Source: UKL13-2 sp036394575 (GTDB taxonomy: Bacteria > Pseudomonadota > Gammaproteobacteria > Burkholderiales > Usitatibacteraceae). Taken from it: 64,000 nt of DNA. The notes under the pieces were generated by a model. The model did no database searches. It was given only the letters and a program-made list of their open reading frames with translations, and was not told the origin of the DNA. This document shows, piece after piece, positions 26,649 to 35,422 of this stretch (position 1 is the stretch's first letter; each line of letters begins with the position of its first letter). Location of the stretch: positions 1-64,000 of the forward strand of contig DASWEY010000002.1 of the NCBI GenBank assembly GCA_036394575.1, written 5' to 3'. The position numbers were made by a program, and so were the translations under genes.

Positions 26649-27020
26649 ATGGCCGTCCTCGAACTTACCAAAGACAATTTCAACCAGACGATCGAAGGCG
26701 GCAAACCGGTCGTCATCGATTTCTGGGCACCATGGTGCGGTCCCTGCCGCGCTTTCGCCCCGACCTTCGAGGCCGTATCCGGACAATATCCGGATGTGGT
26801 GTTTGCGAAGATCAATACCGAGGCCGAACAGGAATTGGCGGCGGCATTCAATATCCGCTCGATCCCGACCCTGATGGTATTCCGCGAGCAAGTGATTCTG
26901 TTCTCGCAGGCCGGCATGCTGCCAAAAGCCGCACTGGAACAGGTTGTGCAAAAATCGCTCGAAGTCGATATGGTCAAAGTGCACGCCGAAGTCGCCCAGC
27001 AGGAATCGGCTGCCGCCTAG
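26649..27020 (+). CDS. Thioredoxin
   Basis: A 123-residue thioredoxin. It has DFWAPWCGPCRAFAP with the active CGPC pair, the cis-proline in IRSIPTLMVF, and a C-terminal extension of about 18 residues (VDMVKVHAEVAQQESAAA) beyond the usual 105-110. ATG 26649 is chosen because AAGGA at 26638-26642 is six bases upstream; the in-frame ATG at 26643 is too close to that site. It probably keeps cytoplasmic proteins reduced in concert with Dps and the flavin reductase. Confidence 0.94.
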   Translation: MAVLELTKDNFNQTIEGGKPVVIDFWAPWCGPCRAFAPTFEAVSGQYPDVVFAKINTEAEQELAAAFNIRSIPTLMVFREQVILFSQAGMLPKAALEQVVQKSLEVDMVKVHAEVAQQESAAA

Positions 27021-27068
27021 ATTCGGCTGTTTCTGCAGCGATTCGTCAAACAAAAAAGCTCGGCGGCG

Positions 27069-27109
27069 GCATCGGACGGGCCGCAAAGCAGCCCGTCCGA
27101 TGCGATAAT
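27069..27109 (+). promoter_or_regulatory. 12-bp palindrome and extended -10 ahead of putA
   Basis: GCATCGGACGGG (27069-27080) is the exact complement of CCCGTCCGATGC (27092-27103), with an 11-base loop. The right arm runs into TGCGATAAT, which fits an extended -10 element (27104-27109 GATAAT), 32 bases before the putA start. It may be an operator overlapping the promoter or a hairpin ending the thioredoxin transcript; no T-run follows on the plus strand. Confidence 0.45.
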
Positions 27110-27140
27110 CCGCGTCTTCGATCCCATGTGAAGACCCGAA

Positions 27141-30100
27141 ATGACCCCGTTGCCCCCCCCGTCCTTTGCCGCTCTCCGCAGCGCTTTCCTCGCCCAGGAA
27201 GACGAGACCTTGAGATATTTGCTGGTGTCGGCGCGCCTCGACGACGATGCAAATAATCGTGTGGATGCCCTGGCCCGCTCGCTGGTCGAGGCCGTGCGCA
27301 ACCGGCAGCGCGAAAATGTCGGCATGCAGTCGTTCCTGACGCAATATGATCTTTCCACCCAAGAGGGCGTGTTGCTGATGTGCGTGGCCGAGGCCCTGCT
27401 GCGCATTCCCGATGCAGCCACTGCCGACAAGCTCATCAAGGACAAGTTTTCGCAGGGCGACTGGCAGAAATATCTGGGCGCATCGGATTCCCTGCTGGTC
27501 AATGCCGGCACCTGGGGCATGATGCTTACCGGCAAACTGGTTTCGGTCGAGCCGGACAGCGCTACCGATGTCGGCGGCTGGCTCGCGCGGCTGGCCTCGC
27601 GCGCCGGGGAGCCGATCGTACGCGCGGCCCTGCGTCAGGGCATGAAGCTGATGGCCGAGCAATTTGTCATGGGGCGCACCATTACCGACGCCCTGAAACG
27701 TTCGGTCGCGGATGAACAGCGCGCTTATCGGCATTCTTTCGACATGCTCGGCGAAGCGGCGTTGACGGCGGACGATGCTGCGCGCTATTTCAAGTCTTAC
27801 GAAGACGCGATCGCCGCAATTTCCGCCTATGTAAAGCCCGGGCAGCACGTGTTCGCAGCGCCTGGCATTTCGGTCAAACTGTCGGCCCTTCATCCCCGTT
27901 ACGAACTGGCCCATCGCGAGCGCGTAATGACCGAACTGCTGCCCAGGGTCATGAAGCTTGCGGAAATGGCGCGCGACGGCGGCATCGGCCTTACCCTGGA
28001 TGCGGAAGAGACCGAACGCCTGGAACTGTCGCTGGAAATTTTCGCCGCTGTCTATGGTGATGCGCGATTTGCGGGCTATGAGGGCCTGGGCCTTGCCGTG
28101 CAGGCCTACCAGAAGCGCGCCAGCCAGGTGATCGACTGGCTCGTCAAGCTCGCATCCACCCATCAGCGCAGGATCATGATCCGGCTGGTGAAGGGCGCTT
28201 ACTGGGACACGGAAATCAAGCGGGCGCAGATGCAGGGTTTCAGCCGCTATCCGGTGTTTACGCGCAAGGCGAATACCGATGTCTCCTATCTGGCCTGTGC
28301 CGCGAAAATGCTGGCCCGGCCGGAAGCGTTCTATTGCCAGTTTGCCACGCATAATGCGCATACCGTGGCGACGATTCTCGAGCGCACGCGCGTCGCCGGA
28401 GATGCCGCCGCCGCTTTCGAATTCCAGCGACTGCACGGCATGGGCGTGGAGCTATACGACGCCGTGCTCGCGCAGCCGGGTACTGCCTGCCGTGTCTATG
28501 CTCCGGTCGGCAGCCACGAAGACCTGCTGCCGTATCTGGTGCGACGCCTGCTGGAGAATGGTGCCAATTCCTCGTTCGTGAACCGCATCGCCGATCCGGC
28601 CGTGCCTGTCGAAGATGTGATTGCCGATCCGGTTGCCGTGGTCGATGCCCATCGGGCCGCGGGCAATGCGAAGATTCCACAGCCCGAAAACCTTTACCTG
28701 GATTCGGCGGTCAGCCGCCGCAATTCCGCCGGCTTCAGCTTCGCGGAAGTATCGGCCACCGATGCCCTGTTTGCCGGGATGGCCCCGGTGTTACGTCGGA
28801 CGGATTTCATCGCCCAGCCCCTGATTGCCGGCGAGGCGATGCGCGGGGCGCCGATCGAGGCAATCGATCCCGTCCATCTTGCGAAAATCGGCGTGGTCGA
28901 ACAGGCCGATGATGCGCTGTTGAATCTCGCGCTGGATATCACCTCGAAATGGCGCGGGCTGCCTGCTGTCGAACGCGCCGCTGTGCTGGAGCGGGCTGCC
29001 GATTTGCTGGAAGCCCGACGTGCATTTTTCATGGCGCTGATGACCAGGGAGGCCGGCAAGTCCCTGCCTGATGCGCTGGGCGAAGTGCGGGAGGCGGCGG
29101 ATTTTTGCCGCTACTATGCAGCGCTTTGCCGTGCGCACTTTTCGTCGGCTGAACCGCTGCCGGGTCCGACCGGCGAATCCAATCAACTGACCCTGACGGG
29201 CCGTGGCGTATTCGCCTCGATCTCGCCATGGAATTTTCCGCTGGCCATTTTCCTGGGGCAGGTCGCGGCGGCGTTCGCAGCCGGAAACGCGGTGATTGCC
29301 AAGCCTGCAGAACAGACGCCGATCATTGCCTTCGAGACCGTCAAATTGCTGCTTGAGGCCGGCATGCCGGCAGACGCCATTGCCCTGCTTCCGGGGCCGG
29401 GCGAAACCATCGGCGCCAGGCTGGTGGCCGATGCGCGCATTGCCGGCGTGGTCTTCACCGGCGGCACCAATACCGCGCAGGCGATCAATCGCAGTCTCGC
29501 GCATCGCCAAGGGCCGATCATTCCGTTCATCGCCGAAACCGGCGGGTTGAATGCAATGATCGCGGATTCATCGGCGCTCCCCGAGCAGGTCGTCAACGAT
29601 GTGATCGCCTCGGCATTCAACAGCGCCGGCCAGCGTTGTTCGGCGTTGCGCATCCTGTGCGTGCAGCGCGATATTGCGCCGCGCATCATGACCCTGCTGG
29701 CCGGCGCCATGCAGGAGCTGCGCCTTGGCGACCCGGCCCGGCTGGATACGGATATCGGTCCGGTGATCGACCGCGATGCCTTCGACATGCTGGTGGCGCA
29801 CCGCGAGCGCATGGCTGCTTCGTTCAGTCAGGTCGGACAGACCCTGCTGCCGCGGGATATTCCGGCCGGGTATTTCTTCGCACCCTGCGCATTCGAGATT
29901 CCGGCGTTCGATACCATCACCAGGGAGGTATTCGGGCCGATCCTGCATGTTTATACGTTCGACGGCGACAAACTCCTTGACGTCGTCGATGCCATCAATG
30001 CCAGTGGCTATGGACTGACCCTGGGGATACATTCGCGCATCGAAGACACCATCGAGGCGATTCGCGTCCGCGCCCGGGTCGGTAACGTCTATGTGAACCG

Positions 30101-30275
30101 CAACCAGATCGGCGCGGTCGTCGGCGTGCAGCCGTTCGGTGGTGAAGGTCTGAGCGGTACCGGACCGAAGGCGGGCGGTCCGCATTACCTGTTCCGCTTT
30201 GCTGCCGAGCGTACCTTCACTGTCAATACGGCGGCGGCTGGCGGCAATGCCGCGCTGATTGCAAGCTCGGAATGA
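27141..30275 (+). CDS. putA: Bifunctional proline dehydrogenase / L-glutamate semialdehyde dehydrogenase
   Basis: A 1044-residue PutA. An alpha-helical arm (1-150) precedes the FAD-binding proline dehydrogenase barrel (about 170-470), with ISVKLSALHPRYE, LTLDAEETERLELSLE and the RLVKGAYWDTEIKRAQ motif. The aldehyde dehydrogenase half (about 560-1030) has ISPWNFPLAIFLGQ, FTGGTNTAQAI, the general base Glu in FIAETGGLNAM, and catalytic Cys833 in SAGQRCSALR. It converts proline to glutamate by substrate channelling at the membrane. There is no N-terminal ribbon-helix-helix domain, so it cannot repress its own gene as the E. coli form does; another regulator is needed. Confidence 0.97.
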   Translation: MTPLPPPSFAALRSAFLAQEDETLRYLLVSARLDDDANNRVDALARSLVEAVRNRQRENVGMQSFLTQYDLSTQEGVLLMCVAEALLRIPDAATADKLIKDKFSQGDWQKYLGASDSLLVNAGTWGMMLTGKLVSVEPDSATDVGGWLARLASRAGEPIVRAALRQGMKLMAEQFVMGRTITDALKRSVADEQRAYRHSFDMLGEAALTADDAARYFKSYEDAIAAISAYVKPGQHVFAAPGISVKLSALHPRYELAHRERVMTELLPRVMKLAEMARDGGIGLTLDAEETERLELSLEIFAAVYGDARFAGYEGLGLAVQAYQKRASQVIDWLVKLASTHQRRIMIRLVKGAYWDTEIKRAQMQGFSRYPVFTRKANTDVSYLACAAKMLARPEAFYCQFATHNAHTVATILERTRVAGDAAAAFEFQRLHGMGVELYDAVLAQPGTACRVYAPVGSHEDLLPYLVRRLLENGANSSFVNRIADPAVPVEDVIADPVAVVDAHRAAGNAKIPQPENLYLDSAVSRRNSAGFSFAEVSATDALFAGMAPVLRRTDFIAQPLIAGEAMRGAPIEAIDPVHLAKIGVVEQADDALLNLALDITSKWRGLPAVERAAVLERAADLLEARRAFFMALMTREAGKSLPDALGEVREAADFCRYYAALCRAHFSSAEPLPGPTGESNQLTLTGRGVFASISPWNFPLAIFLGQVAAAFAAGNAVIAKPAEQTPIIAFETVKLLLEAGMPADAIALLPGPGETIGARLVADARIAGVVFTGGTNTAQAINRSLAHRQGPIIPFIAETGGLNAMIADSSALPEQVVNDVIASAFNSAGQRCSALRILCVQRDIAPRIMTLLAGAMQELRLGDPARLDTDIGPVIDRDAFDMLVAHRERMAASFSQVGQTLLPRDIPAGYFFAPCAFEIPAFDTITREVFGPILHVYTFDGDKLLDVVDAINASGYGLTLGIHSRIEDTIEAIRVRARVGNVYVNRNQIGAVVGVQPFGGEGLSGTGPKAGGPHYLFRFAAERTFTVNTAAAGGNAALIASSE

Positions 30276-30319
30276 AGCCCTGACACAAGGACGTCATCAT
30301 CGTCTGCGATTATTCATTT

Positions 30320-31126
30320 GTGCCTGCCTCGGTAAAACTGCGAATCCTGGTCCTGCTGCTGATATTGGGGGGATGCGCGAACCTGCCGACGGACTCCGAA
30401 CGGCATGCCGCGGGTGTATCGGTGGTGCCATTTTCCGTGGGCTCGCCGGGCAAGTCGCTTCCGGCCGGCTGGCAACCATGGATTATTTCGCGTTATTACC
30501 GCGACACGATGTACCGCATCGTCGAGGATGGCGGGTCCCGGGTACTTGAGGCGCATGCGGATAGTGCCGCGTCCGGTTTGCTGCAGGAGCTGGCGGTGAG
30601 TGCCGAGAAATATCCACTGCTGTCTTGGCGCTGGCGGGTTTCGCAGTTGGCGCCGGGTGCCGATCTCAGTCGTCGCGGCAGCGATGATTCGCCTGCCCGG
30701 GTGATCATCAGCTTCGAGGGCGATCGCGGGAAATTCGATTTCGAAGACCGTGCCATGGCAAGACTCGTCAAGCTGTTCAGCGGGCGCGAAATGCCCTACG
30801 CCACACTGATGTATGTCTGGGACCGCGAGCTGCCGGTCGGCACTTTGCTGGAGAATGTACACTCCGATCGGGTGATGATGATTGTGGTGGAGAGCGGCGG
30901 GAAGCGGGTGGGTCAATGGCTCGGTTTTTCGCGCAATGTGGTCGAGGATTTCCGCCGGGCCTTCGGTGAAATGCCGGGGCCGATCACCTCAGTCGGAGTG
31001 ATGACGGACTCGAACACCACGCATTCGAACATCACCGCCTACTACGGTGATATTGCCCTGACCGCCATTCCCGGCAAGGCGCAGGCCTCCCTGATGCCCG
31101 GCGATTCCCTGGCCGCTCATCCATAG
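30320..31126 (+). CDS. DUF3047 family lipoprotein
   Basis: A 268-residue protein. LRILVLLLILGGCANL is a lipoprotein signal with lipobox LGGC, so it should be anchored in the envelope. The body matches DUF3047: YPLLSWRWRVSQL, SPARVIISFEGDRGKFDFE, REMPYATLMYVWDRELP, GPITSVGVMTDSNTTHS and AYYGDIAL. The fold is a beta-sandwich of unknown function. It starts (GTG) 45 bases after the putA stop and is probably on the same transcript, though no functional link is known. Confidence 0.82.
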   Translation: MPASVKLRILVLLLILGGCANLPTDSERHAAGVSVVPFSVGSPGKSLPAGWQPWIISRYYRDTMYRIVEDGGSRVLEAHADSAASGLLQELAVSAEKYPLLSWRWRVSQLAPGADLSRRGSDDSPARVIISFEGDRGKFDFEDRAMARLVKLFSGREMPYATLMYVWDRELPVGTLLENVHSDRVMMIVVESGGKRVGQWLGFSRNVVEDFRRAFGEMPGPITSVGVMTDSNTTHSNITAYYGDIALTAIPGKAQASLMPGDSLAAHP

Positions 31127-31138
31127 CGCGGGAAATAG

Positions 31139-31372
31139 GGGAGTTTTAGACCGCAATTCGCCTATTCAAGAGCCCGGGCCGATACGCATAATCATGGAAA
31201 CTTGATAAGGCACATCCATGGCGATTGGCATGATTGGCATTTAACACTCGGCAATGCGGGCACAACCCCCGATCAGCTGGCACTTGCGCCAATTCTCAGG
31301 CTTGAGAAACTGAAGGTCAACCGCACTTTGTTGCTGACGATCCGTGGCGCCGACGAGGTTGAGCCTGGCTAG
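31139..31372 (+). other. Unassigned open stretch between DUF3047 and barstar genes
   Basis: The 242-base gap 31127-31368 holds a frame open for 77 codons, with only a TTG (31202) as possible start and no ribosome site. Its second half (WHLTLGNAGTTPDQLALAPI, then LRLEKLKVNRTLLLTIRG) has protein-like composition. It may be the end of a decayed gene or a chance frame; the stop overlaps the barstar stop on the other strand. Confidence 0.2.
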
Positions 31373-31812
31373 ATTTTTTTCACACCGACCGGCGCATGCT
31401 GGCCGGACAGCAGCACGGTCATCGGTCGTCCCTCCGATGCCCAGTAATTGACTGCGTCCTCGAACAACTCGATAACCGTTTCGAGCTGGCTTTCGTTGTG
31501 TTCGGCGAACGCATCGGTGTGATCGAAGTAGATGACGAAGCCCTTGCCGTCGACCCAGTCCAGGTCAGTCAGACAATCGTAGAATGCATCCCAGTTTTTG
31601 CCGAAATGATCGGGAAACTTCATGGCGATCGCCGCATGATTCAGAAACTGATCTTTCTTTTCGATGCGCTGGCCTTCCAGATGAAAAAAAGCCATTTCCC
31701 TACTGCGCGCGGCTTTACCGATTTCGGCCACATTCGCATGCGCCTTCAGCCATAACAGCCCACCTGCGCTATCGCCGGCCAAGTGCGTGGTAAGTTCGGG
31801 AGAGAGCGGCAC
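31369..31812 (-). CDS. Barstar-family ribonuclease inhibitor
   Basis: A 147-residue protein. The C-terminal 90 residues carry the barstar fold: FFHLEGQRIEKKDQFLNHAA, then MKFPDHFGKNWDAFYDCLTDLDWV, the conserved helix and strand that plug barnase-type active sites. About 40 extra residues precede this domain. It should stay in the cytoplasm and neutralise the RNase encoded immediately upstream on the same strand (9-base gap), protecting the producer before the enzyme is exported. Confidence 0.92.
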   Translation of the reverse strand: MPLSPELTTHLAGDSAGGLLWLKAHANVAEIGKAARSREMAFFHLEGQRIEKKDQFLNHAAIAMKFPDHFGKNWDAFYDCLTDLDWVDGKGFVIYFDHTDAFAEHNESQLETVIELFEDAVNYWASEGRPMTVLLSGQHAPVGVKKI

Positions 31813-31821
31813 GAAAGACTC

Positions 31822-32241
31822 CTATTCCTTGATTTGCTTGAACGTCTGATAGTGGTCATCGGAAAAATAGCAGACAAGGCGGCTGTTCCCCCCGCAAACA
31901 ATGCGCAATGCACCGCGGTTGCGGGCTCCCGGCGTCTTCACGGTGTATTCGTGATAAAACCCGCGCGGCTGCCGGGGCAATATTTTCTCGCGATTTGAAA
32001 ACACCACGCCATCCTTTGGATAAGGAAAAGGCCCCCTTCGGTGAATCAGGCTCAGGGTATCTCGCGCCTCCGCCGGCAGGTCGGTCGCCAGGATCAGCGG
32101 AAAATCCGTCGGTGCTTCCTTCGCGCTGCTGGTGGACAGCAACAGCGGGCACAGCACCAGCAGCATGGCCAGTCGCACAAGCGAATTCTTCAGTATTGCC
32201 GGCAAGGCCCGGTCTCCACTATTGAAATGAAATGTATACAA
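31822..32241 (-). CDS. Secreted guanyl-specific ribonuclease (barnase / RNase Sa type)
   Basis: A 139-residue microbial RNase of the N1/T1 family. A hydrophobic leader (LVRLAMLLVLCPLLLSTSSA) directs export. The mature part matches RNase Sa: GPFPYPKDGVVFSNRE, FYHEYTVKTPGARNRGALRI and DDHYQTF. The catalytic set is complete: Glu98, Arg109, Arg113 and His130, with the same spacing as in RNase Sa (Glu54, Arg65, Arg69, His85). It cleaves RNA after guanine. The paired barstar gene downstream provides immunity. The start could lie nearer the hydrophobic segment. Confidence 0.92.
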   Translation of the reverse strand: MYTFHFNSGDRALPAILKNSLVRLAMLLVLCPLLLSTSSAKEAPTDFPLILATDLPAEARDTLSLIHRRGPFPYPKDGVVFSNREKILPRQPRGFYHEYTVKTPGARNRGALRIVCGGNSRLVCYFSDDHYQTFKQIKE

Positions 32242-32247
32242 GCTGCA

Positions 32248-32706
32248 TCATCTGGAGCCGTCCAAGGGATGGATGGATCCCGCCGCCTTGTTCGGGCAGC
32301 CCGGCTTGACACAATCCGCGTACAGATAGAGCGAGTGATCGTGGATATTGAAACCGCGATCCTTCGCGATCCTAGTCTGGCGTTTCTCGATTTCCGGATC
32401 GTAGAATTCCTCGACCTTGCCGCACTGCAGGCAAACCAGGTGGTCATGATGGCTGCCTTCATTCAGCTCGAATACCGCCTTGCCACTCTCGAAGTGGTGG
32501 CGCACCAGCAGCCCTGCCTGTTCAAACTGGGTCAGGACGCGGTACACCGTGGCCAGCCCCACATCGGCGTTCTCATTGAGCAATAATTTGTAAACATCTT
32601 CGGCCGACATATGTCGCTGCGTCGAGTTCTGGAACAAATCCAGCACCTTCAGGCGCGGCAGCGTCGCCTTGAGTCCCATATTGCGCAGGTCTTTGGATTC
32701 GGGCAT
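32248..32706 (-). CDS. fur: Ferric uptake regulator
   Basis: A 152-residue Fur. The helix-turn-helix (about 15-80) has GLKATLPRLKVLDLF, SAEDVYKLLLNENADVGLATVYRVLTQFE; the metal-binding dimer domain has FELNEGSHHDHLVCLQCGK, with CxxC and a second pair in CVKPGCP. With iron it represses uptake genes. ATG 32706 fits homologues; an upstream frame would add 19 residues. It is divergent from bamE, the usual betaproteobacterial arrangement. Confidence 0.97.
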   Translation of the reverse strand: MPESKDLRNMGLKATLPRLKVLDLFQNSTQRHMSAEDVYKLLLNENADVGLATVYRVLTQFEQAGLLVRHHFESGKAVFELNEGSHHDHLVCLQCGKVEEFYDPEIEKRQTRIAKDRGFNIHDHSLYLYADCVKPGCPNKAAGSIHPLDGSR

Positions 32707-32787
32707 GGCGGATCGCGAGAGTGATAGTTGAGCAATCATAAGCCCTTTTGTTGCGCTTGACATAGGGCCTGACGGGTAGCGGTCGGT

Positions 32788-32793
32788 TATAAT
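32788..32793 (+). promoter_or_regulatory. Probable -10 element of the bamE promoter
   Basis: A consensus TATAAT lies 26 bases before the bamE start in the fur-bamE gap. No good -35 is seen at 16-18 bases upstream; TTGACA occurs, but 25 bases away. Confidence 0.4.
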
Positions 32794-32819
32794 CGCAGAA
32801 CACCGAAAAGGAAGTTGTC

Positions 32820-33251
32820 ATGCGCGCTGTCCGTCATACCCTATGCGTTTTGTCTGCCGTTGCGGCCCTTGCCATGCTTTCGGCATGCGCCGGTTTCGGC
32901 GTTTACAAGATCGACATCCAGCAGGGCAACCTGATTACCCAAGAGCAGCTGGCGAAAGTCAAACCCGGAATGAATCGGCTTGATGTGCGCAATGCACTGG
33001 GCACGCCCCTGCTGCAGGATGCCTTTCACGCCAATCGCTGGGATTATTATTTCAGCGACGATCGCGCCACCAAATACGGTCCGTTCGGACGCGAAACCCA
33101 GCGCTTCCAGGTCATCATCCTGTTTACCGATGACAAGGTCAGCAAAATTGAGGGAGAGGCCTCTCCTGTCGAGATCCTTACCGGCGGCGGCGAGCGGCGC
33201 TTTACGCCCAAGGCGCTGCCTCCCGGCGCAGCGCCGCCAAAGAAGTCCTGA
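32820..33251 (+). CDS. bamE: Outer membrane protein assembly factor BamE (OmlA/SmpA)
   Basis: A 143-residue lipoprotein. The signal ends LAMLSACAG (lipobox SAC). YKIDIQQGNLITQEQLAKVK, GMNRLDVRNALGTPLLQDAF and NRWDYYF are the BamE core (helix pair and three-stranded sheet). It stabilises the BamABCD complex that inserts beta-barrel proteins into the outer membrane. A Pro/Gly-rich tail of about 25 residues follows the domain, common in betaproteobacteria. dapB starts 15 bases after its stop. Confidence 0.95.
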   Translation: MRAVRHTLCVLSAVAALAMLSACAGFGVYKIDIQQGNLITQEQLAKVKPGMNRLDVRNALGTPLLQDAFHANRWDYYFSDDRATKYGPFGRETQRFQVIILFTDDKVSKIEGEASPVEILTGGGERRFTPKALPPGAAPPKKS

Positions 33252-33266
33252 TCGTCGGCATTGCGG

Positions 33267-34070
33267 ATGACGCTTAAGCTCGCCATCGCCGGAGCAGGGG
33301 GTCGCATGGGTCGCATGCTGCTCGAAGCTGCCCGGACTGATCCGGCGCTGGCGATATCGGCCGTGCTGGAGCATTCCGCCAGCCCGCTGGCGGGTGCCGA
33401 TGCCGCCGTGCTGACGCCCGAACTGAAGGGGCTGACCGTGCGTGCCGATGCGGATCTGGCGTTGAAGGGCAGCGATGTGCTGATCGATTTCACGCGGCCG
33501 GAGGCCAGCCTGGCTTATCTGGGCATATGTCGAAACCTGGGCGTCAATGCGGTGATCGGCACCACCGGGTTTACCCTGGCACAGAAACGGGAAATCGAAA
33601 CCATTGCCGGACACATTGCCATCGTCTTTGCACCGAACATGAGTGTGGGCGTGAATGTCACGCTGAAGCTGGTTGAAATGGCGGCGCGCTCCCTGGGACT
33701 TGATTACGACATCGAGGTATTCGAGGCGCATCACAAAATGAAAGTTGATGCCCCTTCCGGCACTGCGCTGAAGCTGGGCGAGGTGGCTGCCGAAGCGCGC
33801 GGTCAGACGCTGACGGATGCGGGCGTCTATGCCCGCCACGGCGTCACCGGCGAACGCAAGCCGGGAGCCATCGGCTTCTCCGTCGTGCGTGCCGGCGACA
33901 TCATCGGCGACCACACCGTGTTTTTTGCCGGGGCCGGGGAACGTATCGAAATCACCCATAAATCATCGTCCCGTGCCACCTATGCCCAGGGTGCGATGCG
34001 GGCCGCCCGGTTTTTGGCCGGCAAGAAGGCCGGTTTGTACGATATGCAGGACGTGCTGGGCCTCAAATAG
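33267..34070 (+). CDS. dapB: 4-hydroxy-tetrahydrodipicolinate reductase
   Basis: A 267-residue DapB. The nucleotide-binding loop AGAGGRMGRML, IGTTGFTLAQK, FAPNMSVGVNV and the active-site motif EAHHKMKVDAPSGTAL (His and Lys) are all present. It uses NAD(P)H to make tetrahydrodipicolinate for lysine and meso-diaminopimelate (cell wall) synthesis. ATG 33267 is preferred to TTG 33261. It follows bamE closely and precedes carA, as in other betaproteobacteria. Confidence 0.96.
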   Translation: MTLKLAIAGAGGRMGRMLLEAARTDPALAISAVLEHSASPLAGADAAVLTPELKGLTVRADADLALKGSDVLIDFTRPEASLAYLGICRNLGVNAVIGTTGFTLAQKREIETIAGHIAIVFAPNMSVGVNVTLKLVEMAARSLGLDYDIEVFEAHHKMKVDAPSGTALKLGEVAAEARGQTLTDAGVYARHGVTGERKPGAIGFSVVRAGDIIGDHTVFFAGAGERIEITHKSSSRATYAQGAMRAARFLAGKKAGLYDMQDVLGLK

Positions 34071-34082
34071 CCGTCCTGCGGA

Positions 34083-34111
34083 TTGCCCTGGGGCGCCCTT
34101 TCGGGTAGAAT
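34083..34111 (+). promoter_or_regulatory. Sigma70-type promoter ahead of carA
   Basis: TTGCCC (34083-34088) and TAGAAT (34106-34111) are separated by exactly 17 bases. Transcription from here would give a leader of about 160 bases before carA, containing the hairpin at 34153. Confidence 0.6.
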
Positions 34112-34152
34112 GCAGTCTTAATCGCGAAGTAACGCACGACGTTCCAAAAACG

Positions 34153-34195
34153 CGGGAAAGCGCCGGGTAAAACCCATTGGCCTTTCCCGTTTTTT
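34153..34195 (+). terminator. Leader hairpin with T-run before carA (attenuator candidate)
   Basis: CGGGAAAG (34153-34160) pairs with CTTTCCCG (34182-34189); inner GCC/GGC and GGG/CCC pairs extend the stem, and TTTTTT follows to 34195. It could end the bamE-dapB transcript. Because it lies downstream of the carA promoter, it could also attenuate carAB. Confidence 0.65.
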
Positions 34196-34281
34196 ATGCC
34201 CGGCGCCCGGTCGCTGTGCCGTACTCCATCGTTGCGTGCCGAAACGATGACACCCCTCGTTCTATCAGCGGAGCCTTCCCG

Positions 34282-35422
34282 ATGCACCCCTCCCCGACCC
34301 TGCCCGCAGTTCTCGTTCTGGCCGACGGTTCGGTTTTCAGAGGGATATCGATCGGCGCCGAGGGGTATGGCTGTGGCGAGGTAGTGTTCAACACGGCCAT
34401 GACCGGCTATCAGGAAATCCTGACCGACCCTTCCTATATGGGACAGATGGTCACCTTGACCTATCCGCATATCGGCAACACCGGCACCAATCAGGTCGAT
34501 GTCGAATCCGCCAGGACATACGCGGCCGGACTCATCATCCGCGATTTGCCCAAGCTGGCTTCCAACTGGCGCATGACGGAGACCTTGCCCGACTATCTGC
34601 GGCGCAACCGGGTAGTGGCCATTGCCGAAATCGACACGCGGCGCCTCACCCGGTTGACGCGTGAAAAAGGGGCGCAAAACGGCTGCATCCTGGTGGGCGC
34701 GCATGACGATGCCGCCGTCGGGAAGGCGCTTGAACTTGCCCGCGCTGCGCCCAGCATGAGTGGGCTCGATCTGGCCAAAGTCGTGTCCTGTCAGAAGCCC
34801 TACCAATGGACCGATTCGACCTGGACGCTTGAAGCCGGGATTCGCACACACACCAATCCAGCATTCCACGTTGCCGCCTATGACTACGGCGTGAAGCACA
34901 ATATCCTGCGCATGCTGGCGGATCGCGGCTGCAAGGTGACCGTATTGCCTGCGCAGGCCACGGCGACCGATGCGCTCGCGCTCAAGCCTGATGGCATCTT
35001 CCTGTCGAACGGCCCCGGCGATCCCGAGCCCTGTGATTATGCGATTCGCGCCATTCAGGAACTGATTGCGAAAGACCTGCCGGTATTTGGAATTTGCCTC
35101 GGTCATCAGTTGCTTGGCCTGGCGTCTGGTGCCCGGACCGTCAAGATGAAATTCGGCCATCACGGCGCTAATCACCCGGTACAGGATATCGATACCGGCA
35201 AGGTGTATATCACCAGCCAGAATCACGGTTTCGCGGTCGATGAAGCCTCGCTGCCGGCCAATGTTCGCATCACCCATAAATCCCTGTTCGATGGCACCTG
35301 CCAGGGCATCACGCGCACCGACAAAGCCGCATTCAGTTTCCAGGGGCACCCCGAGGCCAGCCCGGGCCCGCATGAGATGGGTTATCTGTTCGACCGGTTT
35401 GTCAGCATGATGGAGCAGAAAC

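Noticed and set aside
26403..28436. Long open frame (677 codons) on the minus strand
   Set aside because: It lies opposite dps, thioredoxin and putA, all with clear motifs, and its translation is rich in Arg, His and Gly, typical of antisense frames in GC-rich DNA.
32764..32793. TTGACA and TATAAT in the fur-bamE gap as one promoter
   Set aside because: The elements are 25 bases apart, too far for a sigma70 promoter; only the -10 is kept.
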